Source of the DNA: Crocinitomicaceae bacterium
GTDB lineage: Bacteria > Bacteroidota > Bacteroidia > Flavobacteriales_D > Crocinitomicaceae
Direction of reading: 5' to 3'
Assembly: GCA_015662935.1 (NCBI GenBank)
Contig: DQTF01000017.1
Span: 1 to 14,125, forward strand
DNA length: 14,125 nt
In this document: in pieces, positions 6,759 through 14,125 of the stretch
Numbering within the stretch: position 1 is the first letter of the stretch
Layout: each line of letters starts with the position of its first letter
Notes under the pieces: model-generated
Databases searched by the model: none
What the model was told of the DNA's origin: nothing
What the model saw: the letters and a program-made list of their open reading frames with translations, nothing else
Translations under genes and position numbers: made by a program

Positions 6759-7400
6759 ATGCAAATAAAACTCAACAAAATAATGCCCAAACCTCTTGCT
6801 TCCATTCAACATGGAGAAAAGAGTATCTGGGGCAACGAAATAGAATTGAATAATGGAAAGAAAATATTACTCAACGCATCTAGTGGAAAAGGGAAATCAA
6901 CTTTTGCCACAACAGTGTTTGGGCTGAGAAACGACTACGAAGGAACAATCACTTACGACGATGTTGACATAAAAACTCTTTCTGTAGATGATTGGACAGA
7001 AATTAGAAAGTCAAAAATATCTGTCGTATTTCAAGATTTACAACTGTTCCCAAAATTATCAGTCAAAGAAAATCTATTACTTAAAAATTCTTTAACCGAT
7101 ACATTTACAGAAAAAGAATTGCTCGAGCGTTTAGAGCTTCTAGAAATAGAGAATAAATGGGAGCAAAAATGTGGACTCCTTTCTATGGGACAACAACAAC
7201 GAGTTGCAATTATAAGAGCACTTGCACAACCCTTTAAATGGTTAGTAATGGATGAACCTTTCTCCCATTTGGACGAAGAGAACACCCAAAGATGTCTCAA
7301 ACTGATTGACAAAAGAGCAACGGATATCAATGCTGGATTTGTACTAACAACATTAGGAGACGACCATTCATTTAACTTTGATCAAGAACTTAACCTGTAA
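6759..7400 (+). CDS. ABC transporter ATP-binding protein paired with an FtsX-like permease
   Basis: The likely start is ATG at 6759, giving 213 residues. An in-frame TTG at 6723 would add 12 residues with no family support. Motifs in order are Walker A as ASSGKGKST (residues 40-48, Ala where Gly is usual), Q-loop Gln92 (VFQDLQLFP), signature LSMGQ (141-145, Met where Gly is usual), Walker B WLVMDE with catalytic Glu166, and D-loop SHLDE. The switch-histidine position reads VLTTLGDDH, so the canonical His is missing or displaced to His203. The small size and FtsX-type partner just downstream fit the LolD/MacB/FtsE class, whose ATPases drive mechanical work at the inner membrane rather than classical solute transport. 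The substrate is unknown. It lies between miaA and the permease, three bases before the latter. Confidence 0.9.
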   Translation: MQIKLNKIMPKPLASIQHGEKSIWGNEIELNNGKKILLNASSGKGKSTFATTVFGLRNDYEGTITYDDVDIKTLSVDDWTEIRKSKISVVFQDLQLFPKLSVKENLLLKNSLTDTFTEKELLERLELLEIENKWEQKCGLLSMGQQQRVAIIRALAQPFKWLVMDEPFSHLDEENTQRCLKLIDKRATDINAGFVLTTLGDDHSFNFDQELNL

Positions 7401-7403
7401 GCT

Positions 7404-8585
7404 ATGCTAAATAAATTATTATTTAAAAATCAAGACAAAAAGCAATTGATAATTGCAATTATCGGAGCATTTATGGGAATTACTTTTCTCATCACCTCTA
7501 TCCATTACCTCATCAGGGTGAATGAATTTGGAGAAGGAGCAGATATTCTAGGTCCAAATACGATTATTGTTCAAAAGAAAGTTTCTAATTCAAGTACTTT
7601 AGGATTTGCAAGAACAGATTTTAGCAAGAATGAAATTCAGAAGATAAAAGACAAACCTTTCATTCACGATGTAAAACCAGTTATCGCAAATAATTTCGAT
7701 GTTTCTTTTGAAACAGCAGACCCATTAGTTCCAAGATTTCGGTCGGATGTTTTTATTCAAACAGTAGATCCAGAATTTCTTGACGTAGACTTAACTAACT
7801 GGGACTGGAAAGAAGGCAATGACTTTGTTCCAATGATTATGCCTCGAGATTTTTTAGTGATGCTTAATACTTTTATGAGCGCAAGTGGTATTCCACAAAT
7901 CTCTGATGACCTAGCAATGGATATTAAGTTCAAATTTACGTTATCAAACAACAGCGACTCCGAAAAAGAATGGGTCGACGCAAGAATAGTTGGCTTCACC
8001 AATGAAGTTGCCTCTATCCTAGTACCTGAAACATTTATGACTTATGGGAACAATAAATTCTCTGATGGAACAGAACAAAAAATTACGCAAGTAATGATTT
8101 CTGGAGAAGAAAGTGAATTTGGCTTGGTAGAAGAAATGTTGGAAAAAAGAGGATTAGAAACTAAGAATTCTCAAATGGTTGTAGGTCGTCTAAAAAGTAT
8201 GGTCGGAACTTTGTTTTTAGTCGTTCTGGGAATTTCTGTAATCGCAGTATTTGTTTCAGGACTTGTTCTTATTCAATACATGCAATTACTGATGACACGC
8301 AATTCTTATGAAGTGAGAACATTAATGAGAATGGGGCATCATCCAAAAAAAATAATACGCATGTTCTTTCTATATTTCGTGAAAATTTTTGGAGTTGTAG
8401 CAGGTTTAGGATTAATTCTCTTCTTTATATTCAAATTCTTTTTAGACAGCATGTTTGCAAATGGAGGCTTATACATAGGCACTAGCGTTACTATTGGAAG
8501 TATTTCCGCATTATTAATTGCTTATGCACTTTTCGCCTTCGCAAGTTATAGAACCGCAACAAAAGGCATCTTTAACGAATATTAG
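7404..8585 (+). CDS. FtsX-like ABC transporter permease
   Basis: This 393-residue protein has one membrane segment near the N-terminus (about residues 14-37), a long extracytoplasmic domain (about 40-265), and three C-terminal membrane segments (about 268-292, 320-346 and 360-383). This is the four-helix FtsX/MacB/LolCE topology. After the second helix, SYEVRTLMRMGHHPKKIIRMFF matches the cytoplasmic coupling segment of FtsX domains, which docks on the ATPase. The gene starts three bases after the ATPase stop, so the two very likely form one complex. LolCE-like lipoprotein release, efflux and cell-wall hydrolase control are all possible for this class, and nothing in the sequence decides between them. 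The stop codon lies inside a perfect inverted repeat described separately. Confidence 0.88.
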   Translation: MLNKLLFKNQDKKQLIIAIIGAFMGITFLITSIHYLIRVNEFGEGADILGPNTIIVQKKVSNSSTLGFARTDFSKNEIQKIKDKPFIHDVKPVIANNFDVSFETADPLVPRFRSDVFIQTVDPEFLDVDLTNWDWKEGNDFVPMIMPRDFLVMLNTFMSASGIPQISDDLAMDIKFKFTLSNNSDSEKEWVDARIVGFTNEVASILVPETFMTYGNNKFSDGTEQKITQVMISGEESEFGLVEEMLEKRGLETKNSQMVVGRLKSMVGTLFLVVLGISVIAVFVSGLVLIQYMQLLMTRNSYEVRTLMRMGHHPKKIIRMFFLYFVKIFGVVAGLGLILFFIFKFFLDSMFANGGLYIGTSVTIGSISALLIAYALFAFASYRTATKGIFNEY

Positions 8586-8597
8586 ACGTTAAAGATG
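8567..8597. repeat. Perfect 11-bp inverted repeat spanning the permease stop codon
   Basis: CATCTTTAACG (8567-8577) and CGTTAAAGATG (8587-8597) are exact reverse complements around a 9-base spacer that contains the TAG stop (8583-8585). The RNA would form a stable hairpin over the end of the reading frame. No T-run follows, so it does not look like a standard intrinsic terminator. An mRNA 3'-end stabiliser or a protein-binding palindrome is possible. Confidence 0.6.
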
Positions 8598-8663
8598 TGT
8601 TAACTGGAACTAGAAACTTATTTTTACAGTTCTAATAAATTATATTTATTAAAAAAAACATCA

Positions 8664-10193
8664 ATGAAAGCAATTTTAACAACTTTACTTGTTCTTTCTT
8701 CAGTCTTCTCTTTTGGACAAAAACTAAAGTTCAAGATAACAGGACAGAAAGACACAACTGTGAACCTTGTTCGCTATTTTGGGAAAGGATTGTACTATTC
8801 AGATACTGCAGAAATAAAAAACGGTATTGTACAATTTGATGGGAGCAAACAGAAAGCAGGGATTATTGCATTGTTCTTACCGGGTCAAAAAATGCTAGAA
8901 TTTATTTATAACGATGAAGAAGTTTTTATTGAAGCATCATTACCTGATTTGATGGGAACTGCTAAAGTTAAAAAATCAGAAGAGAATAAAATTTTTAACA
9001 ATTATGTTCAATTTGTCAACACCGAAAGAACAAAAGCGACTATGCTTGTTGAGAAGCGAAAAAAGGTGGAGAAAGATTCTGACCAGTTTAAACAACTAAC
9101 CGAAGCTATTAATGAAGTTACAGTTGGAGTTGTAGCCTATCAGCAAAACATCGTGGATACACATAAAGATAAATTGGTTTCTAAAATTGTCAAAATGTCT
9201 ATGGATGTAGTTATTCCTGATGCTCCGAAAGATAAAAATGGAGTCGTTACTGATTCAACTTTCAAATTTAGATACTTCAGAGATCACTTTTTTGACAACA
9301 TCGATTTAAAAGACGACCGATTGGTTAGAACTCCAATTTATCATAACAAACTAGAAAAATATTTCAGTAAGCAAATGATGATTCAACATTGGGACACTGT
9401 AATTTATTACGCTTTCAATCTTTGCGATCAATTGGTGCCCGGTTCTGACATGTATCAGTACAATGTTTCTTGGTTAACTAGCCATTACGAGCAAAGTAAA
9501 ATCATGGGAATGGATAAAGTTTTCGTAATGATGGGAGACCGTTATTACTGTGGAACTGACAAAGATGGTAACTCAAAAGCAAAATGGATGAAAAAAGAAA
9601 GTTTAGATAAACTTTGCAAGAAAGTAAACACTCATAAAAAACTTGTAATGGGAGTTGTTCCTCCAAACATTACGCTACGAGATACAACAGATGTCAATTG
9701 GAGAGATTTTTATAGTTTAAAATCTGATTACACTATTCTATATTTTTGGGATCCTGAATGTGGCCATTGCACTAAGATTACACCAAAATTACAGACTTTA
9801 TACGCAGAGAAGTTCAAAGAACGAAACATTGAAATTTTTGCAATTGGAAAAGCTGTTGGCGATGATTTTGAAAAATGGAAAACCTTTGTTAAAAAACACA
9901 ACTTAGAATTTATTAATGTAGCAGTAACAGATGCGCTTTTTAAAGCAGCAACAGAAAATGCAAGAGAATTTGTCCCAAGATACACAAGCATTGAATCACT
10001 CAACTACCAACAAACTTACGACATCTACTCTACTCCAAAAGTATTTGTATTAGATAAGGATAAGAAAATCATCGCTAAAAGCTTATCCATTTCGCAATTG
10101 GAAGATATGCTAGATCGATTACAAGGCCATTCTGATTCTCCTAAACTGTTTCCCCCAAATAAAGAGAATCCGGAAGATGATCAAATGCATTAA
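8664..10193 (+). CDS. Exported thioredoxin-fold protein with CGHC active site (TlpA/DsbE-like)
   Basis: The 509-residue protein has a cleavable signal peptide ending about SVFSFG-Q (residue 19). Residues about 20-110 are beta-rich (KFKITGQKDTTVNLVRYFG, then a FDGSKQKAGIIALFLPG stretch) and resemble the DUF4369-type domain often placed before thioredoxins in Bacteroidota. Residues about 120-330 are a helical middle region that resembles DUF5106, with low certainty. From about 345 on is a thioredoxin fold: ILYFWDPECGHC with redox cysteines 366 and 369, then the cis-Pro segment STPKVFVLD (Pro458). By family knowledge it would act in the periplasm or at the outer membrane as a thiol-disulfide reductase or oxidase. 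The partner is unknown. It is separated from the upstream permease by 78 bases and closed by its own terminator, so it is probably monocistronic. Confidence 0.85.
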   Translation: MKAILTTLLVLSSVFSFGQKLKFKITGQKDTTVNLVRYFGKGLYYSDTAEIKNGIVQFDGSKQKAGIIALFLPGQKMLEFIYNDEEVFIEASLPDLMGTAKVKKSEENKIFNNYVQFVNTERTKATMLVEKRKKVEKDSDQFKQLTEAINEVTVGVVAYQQNIVDTHKDKLVSKIVKMSMDVVIPDAPKDKNGVVTDSTFKFRYFRDHFFDNIDLKDDRLVRTPIYHNKLEKYFSKQMMIQHWDTVIYYAFNLCDQLVPGSDMYQYNVSWLTSHYEQSKIMGMDKVFVMMGDRYYCGTDKDGNSKAKWMKKESLDKLCKKVNTHKKLVMGVVPPNITLRDTTDVNWRDFYSLKSDYTILYFWDPECGHCTKITPKLQTLYAEKFKERNIEIFAIGKAVGDDFEKWKTFVKKHNLEFINVAVTDALFKAATENAREFVPRYTSIESLNYQQTYDIYSTPKVFVLDKDKKIIAKSLSISQLEDMLDRLQGHSDSPKLFPPNKENPEDDQMH

Positions 10194-10210
10194 AAGTAAT
10201 TAACAATCTA

Positions 10211-10239
10211 AAAAAGTCCTTTGTAGCAAAGGACTTTTT
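10211..10239 (+). terminator. Intrinsic terminator after the thioredoxin-like gene
   Basis: AAAAAGTCCTTTG (10211-10223) and CAAAGGACTTTTT (10227-10239) are perfect reverse complements around TAG, with the T-run at the 3' end forming part of the stem. The A-run on the other side would let it also work for leftward transcription, but no leftward gene is seen. The remaining bases up to the next gene at 10406 contain no gene. A TACTTTG element at 10295-10301 is a weak, one-base-short match to a -7 box. Confidence 0.85.
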
Positions 10240-10405
10240 CATATTGTCTTTATTTAACCGATTTACTAGACTATTTCAATATTAGCTACCATATCTACTT
10301 TGCCGTTTTTTAGACGTTATTACTAAAGTTGTTAATAATTCTTTCGAATATAAAGAGTCCAAATCACTCTGTTTCCACTAACTTAGACGTCAAACAAAAC
10401 TTATT

Positions 10406-13048
10406 ATGAAAAAAATAGTACCTATTTTACTTTTTGCTTTAACACCAATCTTTGCGATGTCTCAAGCAACAACACTTATTATTTCAGAATTCGCGGAAGG
10501 ATCTGGAAGTAACAAGTACATTGAAATTTATAACGGAACAGCTGCTCCAATTGATTTGGGTTTATACTCTTTATCTTCTTGTAGTAATGGTTGTAACACA
10601 GTAAATCAATTTGATTTCCCAAACACAGTAACTTTTACTCCAGGAACAATGTTAGCAAGTGGTGCAACTTATATTATTGCTCACGGTTCTGCTGACCCTA
10701 TCATTCAGGCAGTTACTGACCAAACACATTCATTTTTATCAAATGGTGATGATTTATATGCATTAACATTAGCAGGAGCTACTGCTAGTGTATATACAAT
10801 AATTGACATCCTTGGAGATATGCAAGGTGACCCTGGAACAAACTGGGCAGTTGCAGGAGTTTCACCAGGAACTCAAAATCACACAATGGTCAGAAGACCA
10901 AATGTATGTATGGGTAACCCAATTGAATTAGCATCTTTCGGTGTAGACTCTTTGTCTTCTGAATGGTGGGTCTTCCCTTCTAATTACTGGGATAGTTTAA
11001 ACATGCACACTGACAATTGTGTCTTATCTGGTTGTGATTCTTATGGATCAACTACTCAAATTGCTTGTGGTTCTTATACTGCACCAAGTGGAGCGATTCA
11101 TACTGTAACAGGTAATTATTTAGATACAATACCAAATGCAGCAATGTGTGACAGTATTATTGCTATCGATTTAACAATCAATCCAGTCTACAATATATCT
11201 ACAACAGACTCAACCTGTGCTGCAACTTATACTTTTGGAACACAAACATTAACAATGACTGGTCAGTACACTGAACTATTTACATCTGCATTAGGTTGTG
11301 ACAGTACAGTCGTTTTAGATTTGACATTCGTTACTTCCTATACTACAAATGTTGCTGATACAATTTGTGATGGGCAAACATATATTTTAGGTCTACAGTC
11401 TTTAACTTTATCGGGACCATATTCAGAATTATTTACAGCTACTGGAGGGTGTGACTCTACTGTTAACCTTACCTTGATTGTTCTTGCAACTTCAATGGCT
11501 ACGATTGATACAGTAACTTGTAACACATACACTTCTCCAAGTGGAAAAGTATGGACAATGTCTAATATGTATATGGATACAATTCCTAATGCTGTTGGTT
11601 GTGATAGTTTATTGACAATCAATTTAACGATCAATACACCAACAATGAGTTCAATGACTCAAACTGCATGTGATAGCTATACACTTAACACAACAACATA
11701 TACTGCTTCAGGTGTGTTTACACAAACATTGATAAATTCAGTTGGTTGTGACTCTATTATCACGCTAACTCTAGATATTACTCCAACACCTGCAATTCCA
11801 ACTTTATCTGCTAACGCTGATTACTGTGAAGGAGATACTCCGGCAGATATGACTGCAATGAGTAACTCTACTGTTGAGGCATTAATTATTTCGGGTGCTG
11901 CTGACGCAACTCTTTCTGGAGGTTTACCAAAATGTATTGAATTCTATGCACTTGAAGATATTGCTGATTTAAGTATCTATGGATTTGGTTCTGCAAATAA
12001 TGGTGGTGGAACTGATGGTGAAGAATACACTTTTCCTTCAATGCCACTTACAGCAGGTTCATACTTTAGAGTAGCAACTGATTCTACTAATTTCATGACT
12101 TTCTACGGCATTTTCCCGAATGATCTTTCATCTGCATCTAACGTTAATGGAGATGATGCAATTGAATTATTCAAAAATGGTTCTGTCATTGATGTTCTTG
12201 GTGACATTAACACTGATGGAAATGGAGAAGTTTGGGAATACCTTGATGGTTGGGCTTATAGAAAAAATAATTCTACTCCTAACTTAGGTATTCAAAATGA
12301 TTCGGAATGGGACTTTAGTGGTGCTAATGCATTAGATGGCGCAACAGATAACGCTTCTTCTGGAAGCCCATTTCCAATTGGAACATATAATTATACAGCA
12401 CCAACAAGCATAATTACATGGTATACAGACGTAAATTTAACCACAGTATTTGGAACAGGAAGTCCAATTACACCGAGTGGAACATCTCAGACTTATTATG
12501 TAACTGAAACTTTTGTTGGGGCTTCAACTTGTAGAAGTGATAGCGCTCTTGTAACAATTACCTTTAATCCACTTCCAACGGTAACGTTTGGAGCTTTAGC
12601 TGATATGTGTGTTTACAATTCTGCTATTACACTTTCACAAGGTTCTCCTGCTGGAGGCTCTTACTCTGGAACGGGAGTTACTACTGGTTCTTTTGACCCT
12701 ACAACTGCTGGAAACGGAACACACACAATTACTTACTCATACACAGATGGTAACGGTTGTTCTGCAACAGCAACTTCGAATGTTTTGGTTGATGCTTGTG
12801 CATCAGTTAAGGAAATCAATGTGAACAATGTAACGGTTTATCCTAACCCAACAAAAGGAAACATTGCTGTTTCTTTTGAAGGTGCTGATGCATCTGTTGC
12901 TGTAATGGATGTCAAAGGTCAAATTTTAGTAACTAACACAATTGTTTCTAATCAGTCAATTGATTTATCAACGTTATCTGCAGGTACTTACTTTGTAAAA
13001 GTAACTGTTGATGGTAATTCTTTCACACAGAGAATTATTGTTGAATAA
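10406..13048 (+). CDS. Large T9SS-secreted protein with two lamin-tail-like domains and five Cys-paired repeats
   Basis: This 880-residue exported protein starts with a signal peptide ending about FAMSQ-A (residue 21). Residues about 22-170 resemble a lamin-tail domain (IISEFAEGSGSNKYIEIYN, SNGDDLYAL, DILGD). Residues 214-460 hold five tandem repeats of about 50 residues. Each has an early Cys (221, 271, 321, 372, 422) and a later Cys in a C-D-S motif (248, 298, 349, 399, 448). Residues about 486-663 are a second lamin-tail-like domain (LIISGAAD, KCIEFYAL, NGDDAIELFKNGSVIDVLGD). Residues about 665-795 look Ig-like. Residues about 800-880 are a type IX secretion sorting domain (VYPNPTKGN, then SAGTYFVKV and a final IIVE). 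T9SS cargo is exported across both membranes and usually anchored on the surface or released. No enzymatic motif is visible, so an adhesive or structural role is more likely than catalysis. Confidence 0.88.
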   Translation: MKKIVPILLFALTPIFAMSQATTLIISEFAEGSGSNKYIEIYNGTAAPIDLGLYSLSSCSNGCNTVNQFDFPNTVTFTPGTMLASGATYIIAHGSADPIIQAVTDQTHSFLSNGDDLYALTLAGATASVYTIIDILGDMQGDPGTNWAVAGVSPGTQNHTMVRRPNVCMGNPIELASFGVDSLSSEWWVFPSNYWDSLNMHTDNCVLSGCDSYGSTTQIACGSYTAPSGAIHTVTGNYLDTIPNAAMCDSIIAIDLTINPVYNISTTDSTCAATYTFGTQTLTMTGQYTELFTSALGCDSTVVLDLTFVTSYTTNVADTICDGQTYILGLQSLTLSGPYSELFTATGGCDSTVNLTLIVLATSMATIDTVTCNTYTSPSGKVWTMSNMYMDTIPNAVGCDSLLTINLTINTPTMSSMTQTACDSYTLNTTTYTASGVFTQTLINSVGCDSIITLTLDITPTPAIPTLSANADYCEGDTPADMTAMSNSTVEALIISGAADATLSGGLPKCIEFYALEDIADLSIYGFGSANNGGGTDGEEYTFPSMPLTAGSYFRVATDSTNFMTFYGIFPNDLSSASNVNGDDAIELFKNGSVIDVLGDINTDGNGEVWEYLDGWAYRKNNSTPNLGIQNDSEWDFSGANALDGATDNASSGSPFPIGTYNYTAPTSIITWYTDVNLTTVFGTGSPITPSGTSQTYYVTETFVGASTCRSDSALVTITFNPLPTVTFGALADMCVYNSAITLSQGSPAGGSYSGTGVTTGSFDPTTAGNGTHTITYSYTDGNGCSATATSNVLVDACASVKEINVNNVTVYPNPTKGNIAVSFEGADASVAVMDVKGQILVTNTIVSNQSIDLSTLSAGTYFVKVTVDGNSFTQRIIVE
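11045..11785 (+). repeat. Five tandem approximately 50-residue protein repeats (about 150 bases each)
   Basis: Within the T9SS protein, five units run end to end over residues 214-460. First cysteines are spaced 50, 50, 51 and 50 residues apart, and within each unit the second cysteine follows after 26-28 residues, with 23 residues to the next unit. Each second cysteine is followed by Asp-Ser, and each unit ends in a hydrophobic strand of LTIN type. The units differ a lot in DNA sequence, so the array is old. Units 1 and 4 are the most alike (both have SPSG/APSG, then D-T-I-P-N-A). Confidence 0.8.
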
Positions 13049-13068
13049 GTAATCCAATTAATAATCAG

Positions 13069-13102
13069 AAAACAGCGTTGAATTTCAGCGCTGTTTTTTT
13101 TT
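13069..13102 (+). terminator. Intrinsic terminator after the T9SS protein gene
   Basis: AAAACAGCGTTGA (13069-13081) pairs with TCAGCGCTGTTTT (13085-13097) around a 3-base loop, with a single G-T wobble. T continues to 13102. It starts 21 bases after the stop. The rest of the gap to the caspase gene (13103-13279) is very AT-rich, and I see no gene or confident promoter in it. Confidence 0.87.
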
Positions 13103-13279
13103 ATTATAAACTCGAAAAATTCATTATAGAAAATAAAGTGTTACATTTTGTTCAAATAAAAGTATGAGTTTGCTATCTAAAAGCGATAAAAAATGAGTGA
13201 ATTGTTTTATAATTGAACCTAGATTAAAATTGTATAGTAGATTTTTTTTGTAAATTACAACCTATCTAAATTGCTAATT

Positions 13280-14125
13280 ATGAAAACTTTCAGTTTACTA
13301 TTCATTTTTATAACTTTTACGTTTTGTGTATTATCTCAAACCGAAGGTGCAAAAGGGGATTTATTCAAACAAGCGACAATTTCAAGTGGTAAAACGCATG
13401 TTATTTTAATTGGTGTATCAGAATACGAGTTTCTTGAAAAAGAAAAGCAATTAAAATATGCCGATGATGATACTAAAATGATGGAAGAGTATCTTTCAAC
13501 CTGGGAAAATATAAACATCAAAACATTTATAAATAAGAATACCAGTTCAAAAGATGAAATAACAGCAGAAATTGAGAACACCTTACATTTTGAAGCTAAA
13601 GATGGTGATCTGGTAATCATCTATTTTTCAGGGCATGGAGATGTTGACCCGATATACAATGATGGTTACTTCCTCCTTAATGGAGTAAAAGAACCAAACA
13701 ATCATTCATACAGGAGTAATCAAGCACTGTCAATGAATAATATCAATGATGCAATTAACATTGCTGCCAATAAAAATATTCAAGTGTTCTTAATAACCGA
13801 TGCATGTAGATCTGGTAAAATTCTTAATTCAAATGATGCCAACCAAAGAATGTTAGAAATTGGAACTAACACTTTGAGTCTGGTATCTTGCTCTCCAAAT
13901 GAGTTGTCATTTGAATCCAACAAATACGGTGGTGGACATGGTGTTTTTACATATCATTTAGTGCAGGGTTTAATGGGGTTAGCCGATAAGGACAATGACA
14001 AGGTTATTTCGTTTAAAGAACTGAGTAGATATGTTGAAGATAATGTTGCATTGTCTGAAAACAATGCTCAAAACCCACAATCTAAAGGACTAATGTCTAA
14101 AAAGATAGCTCCAGTTAACGAAGAA
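13280..14125 (+). CDS. Exported caspase-family (peptidase C14/metacaspase-like) protein, 3' end cut by the window
   Basis: 282 residues are visible, open at the window end. Residues 1-19 are a signal peptide (hydrophobic LLFIFITFTFCVLS, cleaved before about Gln20). The caspase fold begins with THVILIGVSEYEF (about residue 40). The catalytic dyad is visible as YFSGHGD (His119) and LITDACRSG (Cys176). Upstream DGDLVIIYFSG and downstream SLVSCSPNELSFE, GVFTYHLVQGL and AQNPQSKG are typical of bacterial C14 proteins. Residues 236-247 (DKDNDKVISFKE) have the acidic spacing of an EF-hand-like calcium loop. Family members cut after basic (metacaspase/paracaspase) or acidic residues; specificity cannot be decided here. 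Being exported, it would act outside the cytoplasm, unlike most caspase-like effectors of abortive infection. More domains or a T9SS tail may follow beyond the window. A strong terminator separates it from the gene upstream. Confidence 0.9.
   Translation, partial: MKTFSLLFIFITFTFCVLSQTEGAKGDLFKQATISSGKTHVILIGVSEYEFLEKEKQLKYADDDTKMMEEYLSTWENINIKTFINKNTSSKDEITAEIENTLHFEAKDGDLVIIYFSGHGDVDPIYNDGYFLLNGVKEPNNHSYRSNQALSMNNINDAINIAANKNIQVFLITDACRSGKILNSNDANQRMLEIGTNTLSLVSCSPNELSFESNKYGGGHGVFTYHLVQGLMGLADKDNDKVISFKELSRYVEDNVALSENNAQNPQSKGLMSKKIAPVNEE

Noticed and set aside
12609..12824. Plus-strand frame inside the T9SS protein gene
   Set aside because: It is a Leu-rich shadow of the Ig-like region in another frame.
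13138..13279. Promoter-like TACATTTTG and TAGATTTTTTTTG before the caspase gene
   Set aside because: Spacing within the box is off by one or more bases and no clear -33 TTTG sits at the right distance; chance is likely in such AT-rich DNA.
1..14125. A new multi-gene defence or mobile system, CRISPR, tRNA/rRNA or insertion sequence
   Set aside because: The cyclase and caspase suggest defence at first glance, but they are 10 kb apart, separated by several terminators, and the caspase is exported. No transposase, integrase, direct-repeat array or RNA gene was seen.

Overview
This is an AT-rich, densely packed window in which every supported gene lies on the + strand. It looks like a member of the Bacteroidota, most likely Flavobacteriales. 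Four things point there: a type IX secretion (T9SS) C-terminal sorting domain on a large exported protein, a textbook Bacteroidota promoter (TTTG-N19-TACTTTTG), the near absence of Shine-Dalgarno sequences, and families typical of the phylum (DUF2795, a DUF4369-like/thioredoxin protein, a long plant/cyanobacterial-type IspH). Genus cannot be read from the sequence.

Layout. (1) 1-3293: a tightly overlapping trio of ispH (5' end outside the window), a receiver-like/class III nucleotidyl cyclase/HD-domain protein, and a PduO-type cobalamin adenosyltransferase. Stops and starts overlap by 1 and 4 bases, so they are probably co-translated. (2) 3341-3659: a small acidic DUF2795 protein as its own unit, with a consensus promoter and an intrinsic terminator. 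(3) 3671-8585: an AcpH-like protein, a lipoprotein lytic transglycosylase of MltF type, miaA, and an ABC ATPase with an FtsX-like permease. A perfect 11-bp inverted repeat spans the permease stop codon. (4) 8664-10239: an exported thioredoxin-fold protein with a CGHC active site and a strong terminator. (5) 10406-13102: an 880-residue T9SS cargo protein with two lamin-tail-like domains flanking five Cys-paired repeats of about 50 residues, then a strong terminator. (6) 13280 to the window end: an exported caspase-family protease cut by the window edge, with its His/Cys dyad visible.

How the genes work together. Most of the window is housekeeping (isoprenoid synthesis, tRNA modification, cofactor adenosylation, ACP and cell-wall turnover) mixed with cell-envelope functions. 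The ATPase and permease form one obvious complex. I see no defence island, CRISPR array, mobile element or RNA gene, and no multi-gene system that I would call new. The most useful oddities are a full-length miaA with no ATG/GTG/TTG start (ATC sits exactly where the start should be), a cyclase-HD fusion with a degenerate receiver, the stem-loop over the permease stop codon, and the regular cysteine architecture of the T9SS protein.
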